DNA from: Vibrio gallicus
GTDB taxonomy: Bacteria; Pseudomonadota; Gammaproteobacteria; Enterobacterales; Vibrionaceae
DNA length: 64,000 nucleotides
Assembly (NCBI RefSeq): GCF_024346875.1
Contig: NZ_AP024871.1
Location: forward strand, 930,001-994,000
Direction: 5' to 3'
Part shown: positions 1 to 7,662 of the stretch, piece by piece
Numbering within the stretch: the stretch's first letter is position 1
Layout: each line of letters opens with the position of its first letter
Translations under genes and position numbers: made by a program
The notes under the pieces: generated by a model
What the model was told of the DNA's origin: nothing
Databases searched by the model: none
The model's input: the letters and a program-made list of their open reading frames with translations, nothing else

Positions 1-14
1 AATCGAGCGTGCGC

Positions 15-54
15 TGTCCCTAAATGAACACTAGGTGCCAATGTTTAGGGAACA
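15..54. repeat. Imperfect inverted repeat at window edge
   Basis: TGTCCCTAAA (15-24) is mirrored by TTTAGGGAACA (44-54) with one bulged base and a 19-base loop. A second imperfect hairpin, ATGCAAAAG with CTTTTTGCAT, follows at 54-78. No gene is visible before hinT. The hairpins could be the end of an upstream transcription unit or decayed repeat DNA; the window edge prevents a decision. Confidence 0.3.
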
Positions 55-235
55 TGCAAAAGATTGAGCTTTTTGCATGAAATTGCAAGTATTGATGAGG
101 ATAATAAATCTAAGTGACCATTTTTGGTTAAGACTTAATATGCTTACTACTTACCCCTACATCTTTGATGTAATTGCAATTTCCTTAACCATGGTGCACT
201 CTTGTATCATTGTCAAAATTGAGATGAGATATAGC

Positions 236-586
236 ATGGCTGAAGAAACAATATTTAGTAAAATCATACGCCAAGAGATCAAATCAGATTTGATTTATCA
301 AGACGAACTCGTTACTGCATTTCAGGATATTAATCCCCGCGCCCCTTTGCATATTTTGATTGTGCCTAACCATGTTATTGCCACGGTTAATGATGCGACG
401 GAAGAGGACGAGCGAGCATTAGGACGTATGTTTACGGTTGCCGCCAAGATTGCAAAAGATGAAGGCATTGCAACCGATGGCTATCGGTTGATAGTAAATT
501 GCAATTCTTATGGCGGGCAAGAGGTTTACCATATACATATGCATTTAGTGGGTGGTAAGCCGCTAGGACCGATGCTGGTTGGTTAA
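236..586 (+). CDS. hinT: HIT family purine nucleoside phosphoramidase HinT
   Basis: The 116-residue product is a full-length HinT, a cytosolic hydrolase of AMP-lysine and aminoacyl-adenylate type phosphoramidates. The histidine triad HIHMHL lies near the C-terminus, followed by the GGKPLGPM tail seen in bacterial HinT. The N-terminal segment ([12 protein letters not shown]) is where this family starts, so the ATG at 236, behind a GAGATGAGA purine stretch, is chosen over an upstream in-frame ATG at 77 whose extra 53 residues look non-coding. The next gene starts inside the stop codon (TAATG), so hinT is probably the first gene of a unit with the three lipoprotein genes, as in Vibrio and Enterobacteria. 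Confidence 0.93.
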   Translation: MAEETIFSKIIRQEIKSDLIYQDELVTAFQDINPRAPLHILIVPNHVIATVNDATEEDERALGRMFTVAAKIAKDEGIATDGYRLIVNCNSYGGQEVYHIHMHLVGGKPLGPMLVG

Positions 587-1986
587 TGAAAGATAGAAAA
601 CGCATGTATCGCACAGCTTCAATTGTAGTTTGTAGCGCACTATTGAGTGCCTGTGCGTCGCTGTCAGCTGGAAATTTATTTAGCCATTATACCGCACAGA
701 ATCATGACGTGTATCAATCGCTAGAGTCTGGATATTATCTAAAAGCGCAACAGCTGTTGCCTGAAGAGCGAGCGGGTGACATTTTAGATAACCTAGAGCG
801 GGGTCGCGTTGATTTTCTTGCAGCTTCTTATCCGCAGAGCCTATCTGCTTTTGAAGGTAGCGATAAGGCGGTGCAAGAATGGCAAAATCAGGCAGTGATT
901 TCGATTAGCGAAACCGCAACCAGCGTTGGAGCATTAGCTGTAAACGACAACCTCACCAATTACGAACCAGCAGACTATGAACTCGGATTTTTACATCTAT
1001 ATCTAGGCTTAAACTACATTCAAAAGAATAGTTTAGAGGGTGCACTGGTTGAAATGCGCCGTGCTAATCAAGTTCAAGAGCGAGCTCGTAAGAAACGAGA
1101 ATCTGATTTGGAATCTGCCCAAGCAGATATGAAGAAGAACGGGTTGAGCCCAAACTTGGGTAGTGTTCTTTCGCGCTACCCGGATGCCGGAGATAAACTA
1201 AAAGCAATACAGAATGGTTATCTGCTTTATTTATCAGCTCTTCTTTATGAGACGCAAGGCGACCCGAATGGTGCTTATGTTGACTACCGCCGTGCACTGG
1301 CCGTTGCGCCGCACAATAAACAAGTTATTGATGGTACCTTAAGGGTAGCAACTGAACTTGGCATGCGACAAGATCTAGCACTACTGAATAAGCAGTATGG
1401 CGCATATAAGCCACTTCCTAAAGGGGAAGGGCGGGTCATTATATTAGATGAGCGTGGTGTGGTGAAGGCAATGAGTGATTGGAGCCTTACTTTACCTATC
1501 TATGACAGTCGTGGCGATGTAGGTTTTTATTCTATCGCTTTGCCTTACTATGATGACAACGCCACCCAGAGATTTGGTGCGTTGCAACTAGATGGTAACG
1601 GTATAGTTGCTGATGAGCTGGTTGATGTGAACCTTATGGCGAGCAACCAACTTTCCGAGCAGATGCCAAAGATTTTATTGAGACAGGCGCTGCGCACTGT
1701 TACAAAAGATCAGGTGCGTAAGCAGACGGCCTCAGGAAATGATATTGCGAATGTGGTGTTTAACGTATTTAACACCCTAACTGAGCAGCCTGATACCCGA
1801 AGCTGGCAATCATTACCCGCTACGGTGTATAGCTCTGGTGCTACACTAAATGAAGGGCAACATAAGCTTTTTGTAGCAGGAACTCGCTATGAGTTCCCTG
1901 TACGTAGTGGGCAAACAACTCTAGTGTGGCTATCACGTCAGGGAAATAACGTCACTATTTGGCATAAATTGTTAGGGGCAATTTAA
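586..1986 (+). CDS. COG3014-type outer-membrane lipoprotein
   Basis: This 466-residue lipoprotein begins with a signal peptide ending in the lipobox L20-S-A-C23, so it should be acylated at Cys23 and sent to the outer membrane by Lol. The first 270 residues are helical and TPR-like (for example YELGFLHLYLGLNYIQK and AYVDYRRALAVAPHNK), consistent with a protein-protein interaction scaffold. The family (COG3014) has no established activity. It starts by TAATG overlap with hinT and its own stop overlaps the ycfL start, so it is translationally coupled within a hinT-COG3014-ycfL-lpoB unit. The neighbours suggest a cell-wall or envelope role, but this is inference. Confidence 0.8.
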   Translation: MKDRKRMYRTASIVVCSALLSACASLSAGNLFSHYTAQNHDVYQSLESGYYLKAQQLLPEERAGDILDNLERGRVDFLAASYPQSLSAFEGSDKAVQEWQNQAVISISETATSVGALAVNDNLTNYEPADYELGFLHLYLGLNYIQKNSLEGALVEMRRANQVQERARKKRESDLESAQADMKKNGLSPNLGSVLSRYPDAGDKLKAIQNGYLLYLSALLYETQGDPNGAYVDYRRALAVAPHNKQVIDGTLRVATELGMRQDLALLNKQYGAYKPLPKGEGRVIILDERGVVKAMSDWSLTLPIYDSRGDVGFYSIALPYYDDNATQRFGALQLDGNGIVADELVDVNLMASNQLSEQMPKILLRQALRTVTKDQVRKQTASGNDIANVVFNVFNTLTEQPDTRSWQSLPATVYSSGATLNEGQHKLFVAGTRYEFPVRSGQTTLVWLSRQGNNVTIWHKLLGAI

Positions 1987-2375
1987 TGAAAAAATGGATC
2001 TTTGTATTGATTGCAATATTGAGCGTCGCAGGTTGTGCAACTAATACAGCCGGGCTGCGAGTTGATGGCAAATCGCAGAAGGTTTTGTTTGGTGATAACG
2101 TGCTGGGCAGCCGCTTACTTATCGATGATATTTCGACGGTCGAAAAAGATGGTCGTACACGTGGTATCGTGACTGTAAGTAGCAACTATAAGGCAGATCT
2201 TCGTATTCAATATCGTTTTTATTGGTATGACGATAACGGGTTGGAGGTAAATACCAAACCCTCAGCTTGGCGCCAAGACGTTGTAAGGGGATTCGAAACA
2301 CGAACCCTATCCGAGATTTCAATTAATCCAGAAGGAACCCAATTTAGGGTTCAAGTTCGAGAAGCAGACAATTAA
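1986..2375 (+). CDS. ycfL: YcfL family lipoprotein (DUF1425)
   Basis: A 129-residue lipoprotein with a short signal peptide and lipobox V14-A-G-C17. The mature part resembles the YcfL beta-sandwich family: a strand-rich region with the conserved-looking YRFYWYDDNGLEV segment and a C-terminal RVQVREAD strand. In Enterobacteria ycfL sits directly before lpoB, as here (6-9 bases apart). The molecular function is not established. The start overlaps the upstream stop by one base, with a GGGG ribosome-binding stretch nine bases before it. Confidence 0.82.
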   Translation: MKKWIFVLIAILSVAGCATNTAGLRVDGKSQKVLFGDNVLGSRLLIDDISTVEKDGRTRGIVTVSSNYKADLRIQYRFYWYDDNGLEVNTKPSAWRQDVVRGFETRTLSEISINPEGTQFRVQVREADN

Positions 2376-2384
2376 GGAAATATG

Positions 2385-2975
2385 ATGAAGAAAAGTGTCA
2401 TTGCACTGTTGGGTCTAGCGGTCATTCTTGGCGGCTGTTCAAATAAGGTTAACTACGGTGATGCGCAAGCAGTAGAAACGACTACCGTTGACTTTGGTTC
2501 AACAGACTTGCAAAAAATTGCTGCTGAGATGGTAGATAGCATGCTGAACTCAGGTTCAGTGGCTGCAATCACTAAGGATCAACGTCCGATTGTGTTTGTA
2601 GAGCGCATTAAAAATAAAACGAGTGAGCATATTGATACCGAATCTATTACAGACTCAGTCTCAACAAAAATGCTCAATTCTGGAAAGTTCCGTTTTGTGG
2701 ATATGGACCGCGTAGAGTCAGTGCGTAAGCAACTCAAGTTCCAAAATAACGATGAACTAGTTGATCAATCAAGCGCTATCCAGTTCGGTCAAATGGTTGG
2801 TGCGCAATATATGCTTTATGGCAACCTGTCTAGTATTGTCAAAGAAGCAGGCAGTGATAAAGACGTCTATTATAAAATGACCATGCGTTTGATGGACTTG
2901 AAAACAGGTTTAATTGAATGGGCCGATGAGACAGAGATTCGCAAACAGCAGTCGAAGAGCTTATTGGGTTTATAA
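2385..2975 (+). CDS. lpoB: Penicillin-binding protein activator LpoB
   Basis: LpoB is an outer-membrane lipoprotein that crosses the periplasm and activates the peptidoglycan synthase PBP1b. The product has a signal peptide with lipobox L-G-G-C (Cys18 from this start), a short linker, and the globular domain with family-typical segments such as TDLQKIAAEMVDSML, RPIVFVERIKN and the C-terminal GLIEWADETEIRKQ. Two ATGs lie in tandem (2382 and 2385). AAGGA at 2374-2378 is spaced better for the second, giving 196 residues. The linker is much shorter than in enteric LpoB. A strong terminator follows, so lpoB closes the hinT unit. Confidence 0.9.
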   Translation: MKKSVIALLGLAVILGGCSNKVNYGDAQAVETTTVDFGSTDLQKIAAEMVDSMLNSGSVAAITKDQRPIVFVERIKNKTSEHIDTESITDSVSTKMLNSGKFRFVDMDRVESVRKQLKFQNNDELVDQSSAIQFGQMVGAQYMLYGNLSSIVKEAGSDKDVYYKMTMRLMDLKTGLIEWADETEIRKQQSKSLLGL

Positions 2976-2984
2976 TCGATTAAT

Positions 2985-3012
2985 AAAAGGCCAGTATCAC
3001 TGGCCTTTTTTA
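2985..3012 (+). terminator. Intrinsic terminator after lpoB
   Basis: The stem AAAAGGCCAGT / ACTGGCCTTTT (2985-2995 with 2999-3009) has a three-base loop and runs into a T tract, ten bases after the lpoB stop. Confidence 0.85.
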
Positions 3013-3189
3013 TTGAGAGTTATCAATAAAATCAGACCAAGATCAACCTTTTATCCTTTACTTTGCTGCTTTAGCAGAGCTTTTACAATAAATTTTATGT
3101 GACTACTTTCCCTGCCTTCATTTCGTGTTAAATTTAATAGTATCGCAGGCTAAAGCGACTTAAATAGTGTCGTAAACAAGGACGGCTTC

Positions 3190-3729
3190 ATGATTATTTA
3201 TCTTCACGGTTTTGACTCAACCAGCCCAGGGAACCACGAAAAAGTACTGCAACTGCAGTTTATTGACGATGATGTTCGCTTTATCAACTACAGCACACTT
3301 CATCCTAAGCATGATATGGCCCACCTTCTGAAAGAGGTGCACAAGACTATAGAGTCTTCAGAAGATGCAAACCCTATAATTTGTGGAGTAGGGTTAGGTG
3401 GATTTTGGGCAGAGCGAATCGGCTTTTTGTGTGGTATTAAACAGGTCATTTTCAATCCAAACCTTCACCCAGAGCGCACTATGTTAGGACGTATTGATCG
3501 CCCTGAAGAGTATGATGACATAGCAACTAAGTGTGTTGAGCAGTATCGCATCAAAAACAAGGAACACTGCCTAGTGATTCTGTCAGAGCAAGATGAGGTT
3601 CATGATAATAAAATCACGGCTTCTGAGCTGCAAGATTACTATAAAATCATTTGGGATGAGAACGAAACCCACAAGTTCAAGAAAATTTCCCACCATTTGC
3701 AAACGATGAAGTCATTTAAGGAAGCATAG
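3190..3729 (+). CDS. ycfP: YcfP/YqiA family alpha/beta-hydrolase-like protein (UPF0227)
   Basis: A 179-residue cytosolic protein starting [15 protein letters not shown], the hallmark N-terminus of the YqiA/YcfP esterase-like family. The nucleophile-elbow position reads [10 protein letters not shown]: the usual GxSxG serine is a leucine, and YcfP-type members commonly lack an intact triad, so hydrolase activity is doubtful. HHLQTM near the C-terminus supplies the histidine position. In Enterobacteria ycfP lies between this lipoprotein cluster and ndh, as here. AAGGA seven bases before the ATG fixes the start. It is flanked by terminators, so it is probably monocistronic. Confidence 0.85.
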   Translation: MIIYLHGFDSTSPGNHEKVLQLQFIDDDVRFINYSTLHPKHDMAHLLKEVHKTIESSEDANPIICGVGLGGFWAERIGFLCGIKQVIFNPNLHPERTMLGRIDRPEEYDDIATKCVEQYRIKNKEHCLVILSEQDEVHDNKITASELQDYYKIIWDENETHKFKKISHHLQTMKSFKEA

Positions 3730-3754
3730 AATTCCTTAGTCAATATCGTATGAC

Positions 3755-3780
3755 AAAAGCCGCTTTTTAGCGGCTTTTTT
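3755..3780 (+). terminator. Intrinsic terminator after ycfP
   Basis: The stem AAAAGCCGCT / AGCGGCTTTT (3755-3764 with 3769-3778) has a four-T loop and a trailing T tract. Confidence 0.85.
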
Positions 3781-3844
3781 GTGCGTGTTTAACACTTTTA
3801 AATACTAATTCATTAATTAAAGTAAGGTTTATTTAATATAGATA

Positions 3845-3872
3845 TTGCTCGCACGATACTTTTAGATATAAT
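3845..3872 (+). promoter_or_regulatory. Sigma-70 promoter for ndh
   Basis: A perfect -10 hexamer TATAAT (3867-3872) lies 16 bases after a TTGCTC -35-like element (3845-3850). Transcription would start near 3879, about 145 bases before the ndh ATG. It is inferred from sequence only. Confidence 0.5.
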
Positions 3873-3888
3873 GCCAATTAAACAAAAA

Positions 3889-3902
3889 TTGATTTAGATC
3901 AA
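3889..3902. promoter_or_regulatory. FNR operator (perfect consensus) before ndh
   Basis: TTGATTTAGATCAA is an exact match to the FNR consensus TTGAT-N4-ATCAA. Its centre lies about 17 bases downstream of the predicted ndh transcription start, a position expected to block transcription. E. coli FNR is known to repress ndh anaerobically; the position here suggests the same outcome by promoter occlusion or roadblock. Confidence 0.75.
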
Positions 3903-4023
3903 AAAAAGTTTAAAAGCAGAATGATGGTTTCAGGGCTTTATACCTAAGTAATTTTGAAAGCAATAAGTGAACTCACTTAGGTATGAATCTTTTAATTAAA
4001 TTGCAGTATCAAGGAGTGTTCAC

Positions 4024-5313
4024 ATGGCACGAATCATAATTGTTGGCGGCGGCGCTGGCGGATTAGAGTTGGCAACAAAATTAGGGCGAAAGTTTAGACG
4101 TGATTCTAAAAACTCAGTAACCTTAGTGGATCGTAAGGCGAGCCATTTATGGAAGCCTTTACTGCATGAAGTCGCTACGGGTTCACTTGATGCTGGTGTT
4201 GATGCATTGAGTTATCGCGCTCATGCCAAAAATCATGGTTTCGATTTTCAGATGGGTAGCCTTTCTGACATCGATCGTGAACGAAAAGTAATTGTTCTTG
4301 ATGAGCTGAAAGATACTTCAGGTGAACTCTTAATTCCAGTGCGTGAACTTGAGTATGACTTCCTTGTGATGGCGATTGGTTCTACGTCTAATGATTTTAA
4401 TACCCCTGGTGTTCGTGAAAACTGTATATTCTTAGATAGTCCTGAGCAGGCGCATCGCTTCCGTGAAGAGATGAATAATCAGTTCCTCAAACTACACGCA
4501 AACTCGGGGCAAGAGTCGGTTGATATCGCCATTGTAGGTGCGGGTGCTACAGGTGTTGAGCTATCGGCAGAGCTACATAATGCGATTAAAGAGCTGCGCA
4601 ACTACGGCTTTGGTGACCTCGATTCAAGCAAACTAAATGTTAACTTGGTAGAAGCGGGCGAGCGTATCTTACCTGCCTTACCTACACGTATTTCGTCATC
4701 TGCTCATCAAGAGTTAACCAAAATAGGTGTAAATGTACGCACTGCGACTATGGTGACTCAAGCGGAACCAGACGGCCTAACAACTAAAGATGGTGATAAA
4801 ATCCCAGCCCAAATAATGGTTTGGGCAGCTGGTATTAAAGCTCCTGATTTTATTAAGGATATAGCTGGACTTGAGACGAATCGTATTAATCAGTTAGTAG
4901 TAAAAGAGACCCTGCAAACGACTCGTGATGAGCAGATATTTGTCATTGGTGACCTAGCTCAGTGTACGCAAAAAGATGGTAAATTTGTTCCGCCAAGGGC
5001 GCAAGCAGCCCACCAGATGGCAAGCCATGCCTATAAAAATATTATGGCGATGATGAACAATAAACCGCTTACAAATTATACTTACAATGACCGTGGCTCA
5101 TTAGTATCGTTAAGCCGATTCTCTACCGTAGGCAGTTTAATGGGGAACTTGACTAAGGGGTCTATGATGATCGAGGGGCGTATTGCTCGCGTAGCGTATA
5201 TATCATTGTATCGAATGCATCAAATGGCACTTCATGGCACCTTTAAAACAGCACTTATGATGTTAGTGGGTCGAATTAACCGTGTATTGCGTCCAAACCT
5301 TAAGCTTCACTAA
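4024..5313 (+). CDS. ndh: Type II NADH:quinone oxidoreductase Ndh
   Basis: NDH-2 passes electrons from NADH to quinone at the inner face of the cytoplasmic membrane without pumping protons. The 429-residue product has the N-terminal FAD dinucleotide-binding motif GGGAGG (residues 8-13), a second Rossmann motif for NADH ([12 protein letters not shown], near residue 171), the VWAAGIKAP segment, and the second FAD-contact IGDLAQ. The C-terminal third is amphipathic and basic, as needed for monotopic membrane binding. AAGGAG before the ATG supports the start. Expression is probably shut down without oxygen through the FNR box at 3889-3902. It is a single-gene unit ended by a strong terminator. 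Confidence 0.95.
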   Translation: MARIIIVGGGAGGLELATKLGRKFRRDSKNSVTLVDRKASHLWKPLLHEVATGSLDAGVDALSYRAHAKNHGFDFQMGSLSDIDRERKVIVLDELKDTSGELLIPVRELEYDFLVMAIGSTSNDFNTPGVRENCIFLDSPEQAHRFREEMNNQFLKLHANSGQESVDIAIVGAGATGVELSAELHNAIKELRNYGFGDLDSSKLNVNLVEAGERILPALPTRISSSAHQELTKIGVNVRTATMVTQAEPDGLTTKDGDKIPAQIMVWAAGIKAPDFIKDIAGLETNRINQLVVKETLQTTRDEQIFVIGDLAQCTQKDGKFVPPRAQAAHQMASHAYKNIMAMMNNKPLTNYTYNDRGSLVSLSRFSTVGSLMGNLTKGSMMIEGRIARVAYISLYRMHQMALHGTFKTALMMLVGRINRVLRPNLKLH

Positions 5314-5334
5314 CTCTTTCCAGTTACCAGTTTG

Positions 5335-5375
5335 AAAAAACCTCAATAATTACATCTTAATTATTGAGGTTTTTT
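5335..5375. terminator. Bidirectional intrinsic terminator after ndh
   Basis: A long 18-base-pair stem, AAAAAACCTCAATAATTA with its complement (5335-5352 and 5358-5375), encloses a five-base loop. A and T tracts on both sides allow termination in either direction. Confidence 0.85.
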
Positions 5376-5419
5376 GTACCCTAATCCACTTCCTAGCGAA
5401 ACAATAAATACCAAAAACA

Positions 5420-5459
5420 AAACGGGACACACACCATAATTAAGGTGTGTGTCCCGTTT
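5420..5459. repeat. REP-like palindrome, copy 1
   Basis: A perfect 16-base-pair stem, AAACGGGACACACACC with GGTGTGTGTCCCGTTT, has an eight-base loop. Its GGTGTGTGTCCC core recurs at 6658-6673, 6698-6710 and 21933-21945, always between genes. It has no T tract of its own, so a terminator role is unlikely. A REP/RAYT-type repetitive element is the best guess. Confidence 0.6.
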
Positions 5460-5491
5460 AATTTGTTGCAAGCGGTGTAATCAACATCTCA

Positions 5492-5534
5492 GGACAGGCA
5501 CCTGATTAAGTGTTAACTACTGAGGTGCCTGTCC
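5492..5534. repeat. REP-like palindrome, diverged copy 2
   Basis: GGACAGGCACCT (5492-5503) and AGGTGCCTGTCC (5523-5534) form a perfect 12-base-pair stem around a 19-base loop. It is a sister of the palindrome at 5420-5459 with matching substitutions on both arms (GCC for TGT), so the stem is preserved while the sequence changes. It lies just after the stop codon of the minus-strand ATP-grasp gene. Confidence 0.6.
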
Positions 5535-5545
5535 CATCTAGATAT

Positions 5546-6511
5546 TTAGAGATTAGTTTTTTCCGCTAGTTGGACGAGATAATCGGCAATGGCTTCCATC
5601 CCTGACTTAGGTAACCCAGCTCGGGTTTCTGCCTTTGAATTGTAATTAGTATTGGTGTTCACATCATAAGAGTACCACTTGCCGCTTGCGTCACAAATAA
5701 CCTCAATTCCTGCAATATCGATATGATTGTCGGACAAAAAGCGCTCATGCTGTTTGATTAGAGGATAGCTATCTAGTTGCGTTGTAACTTCAAATTTTTC
5801 GGCTGTGTGATTCTGTGATGGTTGCTCGTGTTCAAATGCAGGGCAGAACGTATTTTCAATAGCGCACCCATCTGCCGGGCAAAGCTCAAACCCACCTTCA
5901 GTTGAGACTTTAACCGCATATAGAAATTTTCCACCTACATATTCACAGCGAATAATGTAGGGCTGCTCTGATTGGATATATTCCTGAAGTAACCAGATCC
6001 CGTCGAGTGGGGCATCTTCCTTTAGCCTTCGAAGTGCGATCTTTAACTCATTGATTGAATTAAACTTCTCAACTCCGAGACCTTTACCACCTCGATTGGG
6101 TTTGATAATCAGCGGCCAAGTATTAAATTTTTCAGCGGCAGATACGATGAGCTCACTACCAACGACAGCTTGCGTTCTAGGTGTAGCAATGCCTGCTTTT
6201 TGCAGTGCTGCATATTGAGAAATTTTACATACTTCAAGGTCAATCACACCATTACCATTGACCACGGTAACATTGTGTAAGCTAAGCCATTTATCGATAA
6301 CGCGTGTGAGTTCGGGTGCGTAGCGATGACCGCGGGTATGGGAGGAAGCGCTCATTCGATTATAGTAGATAGCATCTTCCGGGATAGAGTCAAACTCGAT
6401 ATGGGCTTGATTCACAAACCATGCTTTGGCTGGCACATTGAGTTTTTCAAAGGCGTGCTGGAGTGGGACGATCCATTCTTCGTTTTCGTGCAGAATATAG
6501 ATGGGCTTCAT
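5546..6511 (-). CDS. ATP-grasp ligase-like protein (RimK-like, COG0189 type)
   Basis: A 321-residue soluble protein with ATP-grasp signatures. PLIIKPNRGGKGLGVEKF (near residues 132-149) is the lysine plus glycine-rich nucleotide loop, WLLQEYIQ follows at about 174-181, and the metal-binding strand reads YSYDVNTNTNYN. This matches RimK/D-alanine-ligase-like enzymes that join a carboxylate to an amine through an acyl phosphate. The substrate is unknown, and no other peptide-biosynthesis gene lies nearby. The gene stands alone between ndh and csiV with REP-like repeats on both sides, which hints at past insertion. Uncertainty concerns the substrate, not the fold. Confidence 0.75.
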   Translation of the reverse strand: MKPIYILHENEEWIVPLQHAFEKLNVPAKAWFVNQAHIEFDSIPEDAIYYNRMSASSHTRGHRYAPELTRVIDKWLSLHNVTVVNGNGVIDLEVCKISQYAALQKAGIATPRTQAVVGSELIVSAAEKFNTWPLIIKPNRGGKGLGVEKFNSINELKIALRRLKEDAPLDGIWLLQEYIQSEQPYIIRCEYVGGKFLYAVKVSTEGGFELCPADGCAIENTFCPAFEHEQPSQNHTAEKFEVTTQLDSYPLIKQHERFLSDNHIDIAGIEVICDASGKWYSYDVNTNTNYNSKAETRAGLPKSGMEAIADYLVQLAEKTNL

Positions 6512-6657
6512 ACGCTTTCCTTAAATTTAGTTACCAATCCTTGATTGAATAGATTGCCAAATTTGTATGTAAAAGCCAGTAGCAATATGTGATTTAGTAT
6601 ATGAGATCAGCCTAATTTATAGCTTTAGTGTCTATGGTGTGAGTTAGGTTTATATAG

Positions 6658-6673
6658 AAGTGTGTGTCCCGTT
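6658..6673 (+). repeat. REP-like half unit (AGTGTGTGTCCCGTT)
   Basis: It carries the same core and CCCGTT flank as the right arm of the palindrome at 5444-5459, but no left arm is visible. It is probably a decayed copy. Confidence 0.5.
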
Positions 6674-6697
6674 GAGTTTTGAATGGAGCCACTACAG

Positions 6698-6710
6698 AGG
6701 TGTGTGTCCC
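6698..6710 (+). repeat. REP-like half unit (AGGTGTGTGTCCC)
   Basis: A second single-armed copy of the GGTGTGTGTCCC core, 40 bases after the previous one and in the same orientation. It is followed by TTTTGGTG repeats of low complexity (6711-6738). Confidence 0.5.
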
Positions 6711-6750
6711 TTTTGGTGCTTTTGGTGTTCTTTTGGTGATATGGGGATAT

Positions 6751-6777
6751 AAAAAAGGCTGCCTTGTTAGGCAGCCT
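6751..6777 (-). terminator. Intrinsic terminator after csiV
   Basis: Read on the minus strand, AGGCTGCC / GGCAGCCT (6770-6777 with 6756-6763) forms a hairpin followed by six T residues, 19 bases after the csiV stop. Confidence 0.8.
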
Positions 6778-6795
6778 AGTGGGTATTGGGGGAGC

Positions 6796-7587
6796 TTAAT
6801 TTTGTACTCGACGCACTTGAATTATCATGCCCATCAATGGGTTGTCTAGGTAATGGGTTTCACCACTGCGCATACGACGCTTCTGCTGCATGCGATAATC
6901 CTTGAGATAAGTAACGACCTCTTTTTTCGGAGATACGTCTTCTAGGTTACCCGATTGGACGGTATTGCTGCTTGTATCAGCAAGTACTGCAAAGTTTTCG
7001 CTATCCTTAAGTTCGTCAGGTTTGACTTCTTTAAAGGTTACGCTTTTTACGCTTGGTTCACGCAGATTTAGAGCGGTTTCAGCAAATAGGTAGTGTTGCA
7101 CGTAGACTTGAAGCTTTCCGTCTAGCTCATAAAGTGGTTTTACAACCGATGAGCCATCAAGGGCTTTGCCGCTCTTTTCACTACCAATTTTGGTGCCATC
7201 TGGATGAAACTCTTTTGAGAAGTCATGCCCAGCTTGGATATGGAATTTAGGAGCACTAGCGCGTCCGTTATCACCTTGGCGCCATGCCTTATGCAACAGT
7301 ACCTCAAATCCAGCATGTTGCTTGAGCTTATCGCGTTCTTTCAGCAACTTATAGTGGCTGTACGATAGCATTTGCGCGCCTTTCTTTTGGCGATAGGCGT
7401 GGTTGCTAAACGGTTCTACACCGGTCATATCGATCTTCGGTGGAGTCTCAGGCCAAGATTCTTGAGTTTTCTCGGCGTCAACCACGCGCTTGAAGATCAG
7501 TACTTCAACATCAAATTGTCTCCCTTTTGCCATAGCTAGACTAGGTAGCAGTACTAGCGATAGTAGTAGTGGGATAAATTTCTTCAT
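6796..7587 (-). CDS. csiV: CsiV family peptidoglycan-binding protein
   Basis: A 263-residue secreted protein with a classical signal peptide (MKKFIPLLL...AMA, cleavage after residue 20). The mature protein opens with the FDVEVLIFKR segment typical of CsiV and ends in a strand-rich domain (LDNPLMGMIIQVRRV). CsiV is a Vibrio/Shewanella periplasmic protein needed with LpoA for PBP1a activity in V. cholerae under some conditions. The family is usually encoded directly downstream of mfd, as here, with a 75-base gap. GGAG six bases before the ATG supports the start. A terminator ends the unit. Confidence 0.85.
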   Translation of the reverse strand: MKKFIPLLLSLVLLPSLAMAKGRQFDVEVLIFKRVVDAEKTQESWPETPPKIDMTGVEPFSNHAYRQKKGAQMLSYSHYKLLKERDKLKQHAGFEVLLHKAWRQGDNGRASAPKFHIQAGHDFSKEFHPDGTKIGSEKSGKALDGSSVVKPLYELDGKLQVYVQHYLFAETALNLREPSVKSVTFKEVKPDELKDSENFAVLADTSSNTVQSGNLEDVSPKKEVVTYLKDYRMQQKRRMRSGETHYLDNPLMGMIIQVRRVQN

Positions 7588-7662
7588 TTTGGCTCCATAG
7601 CTTGTTTATTGCCGTTTATCTTAATGAATTGTATCAGTTTTTCACGAACTCGCAGAATTGAT

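Noticed and set aside
77..235. N-terminal extension of hinT from an upstream in-frame ATG
   Set aside because: The 53 extra residues are unlike any HIT protein, and the ATG at 236 gives the normal family start and length.
1064..1297. Antisense open frames within coding genes, for example this one in the lipoprotein gene and those in mfd and hypF
   Set aside because: They lie opposite well-supported genes and have no recognisable domains; they are shadows of the sense coding pattern.
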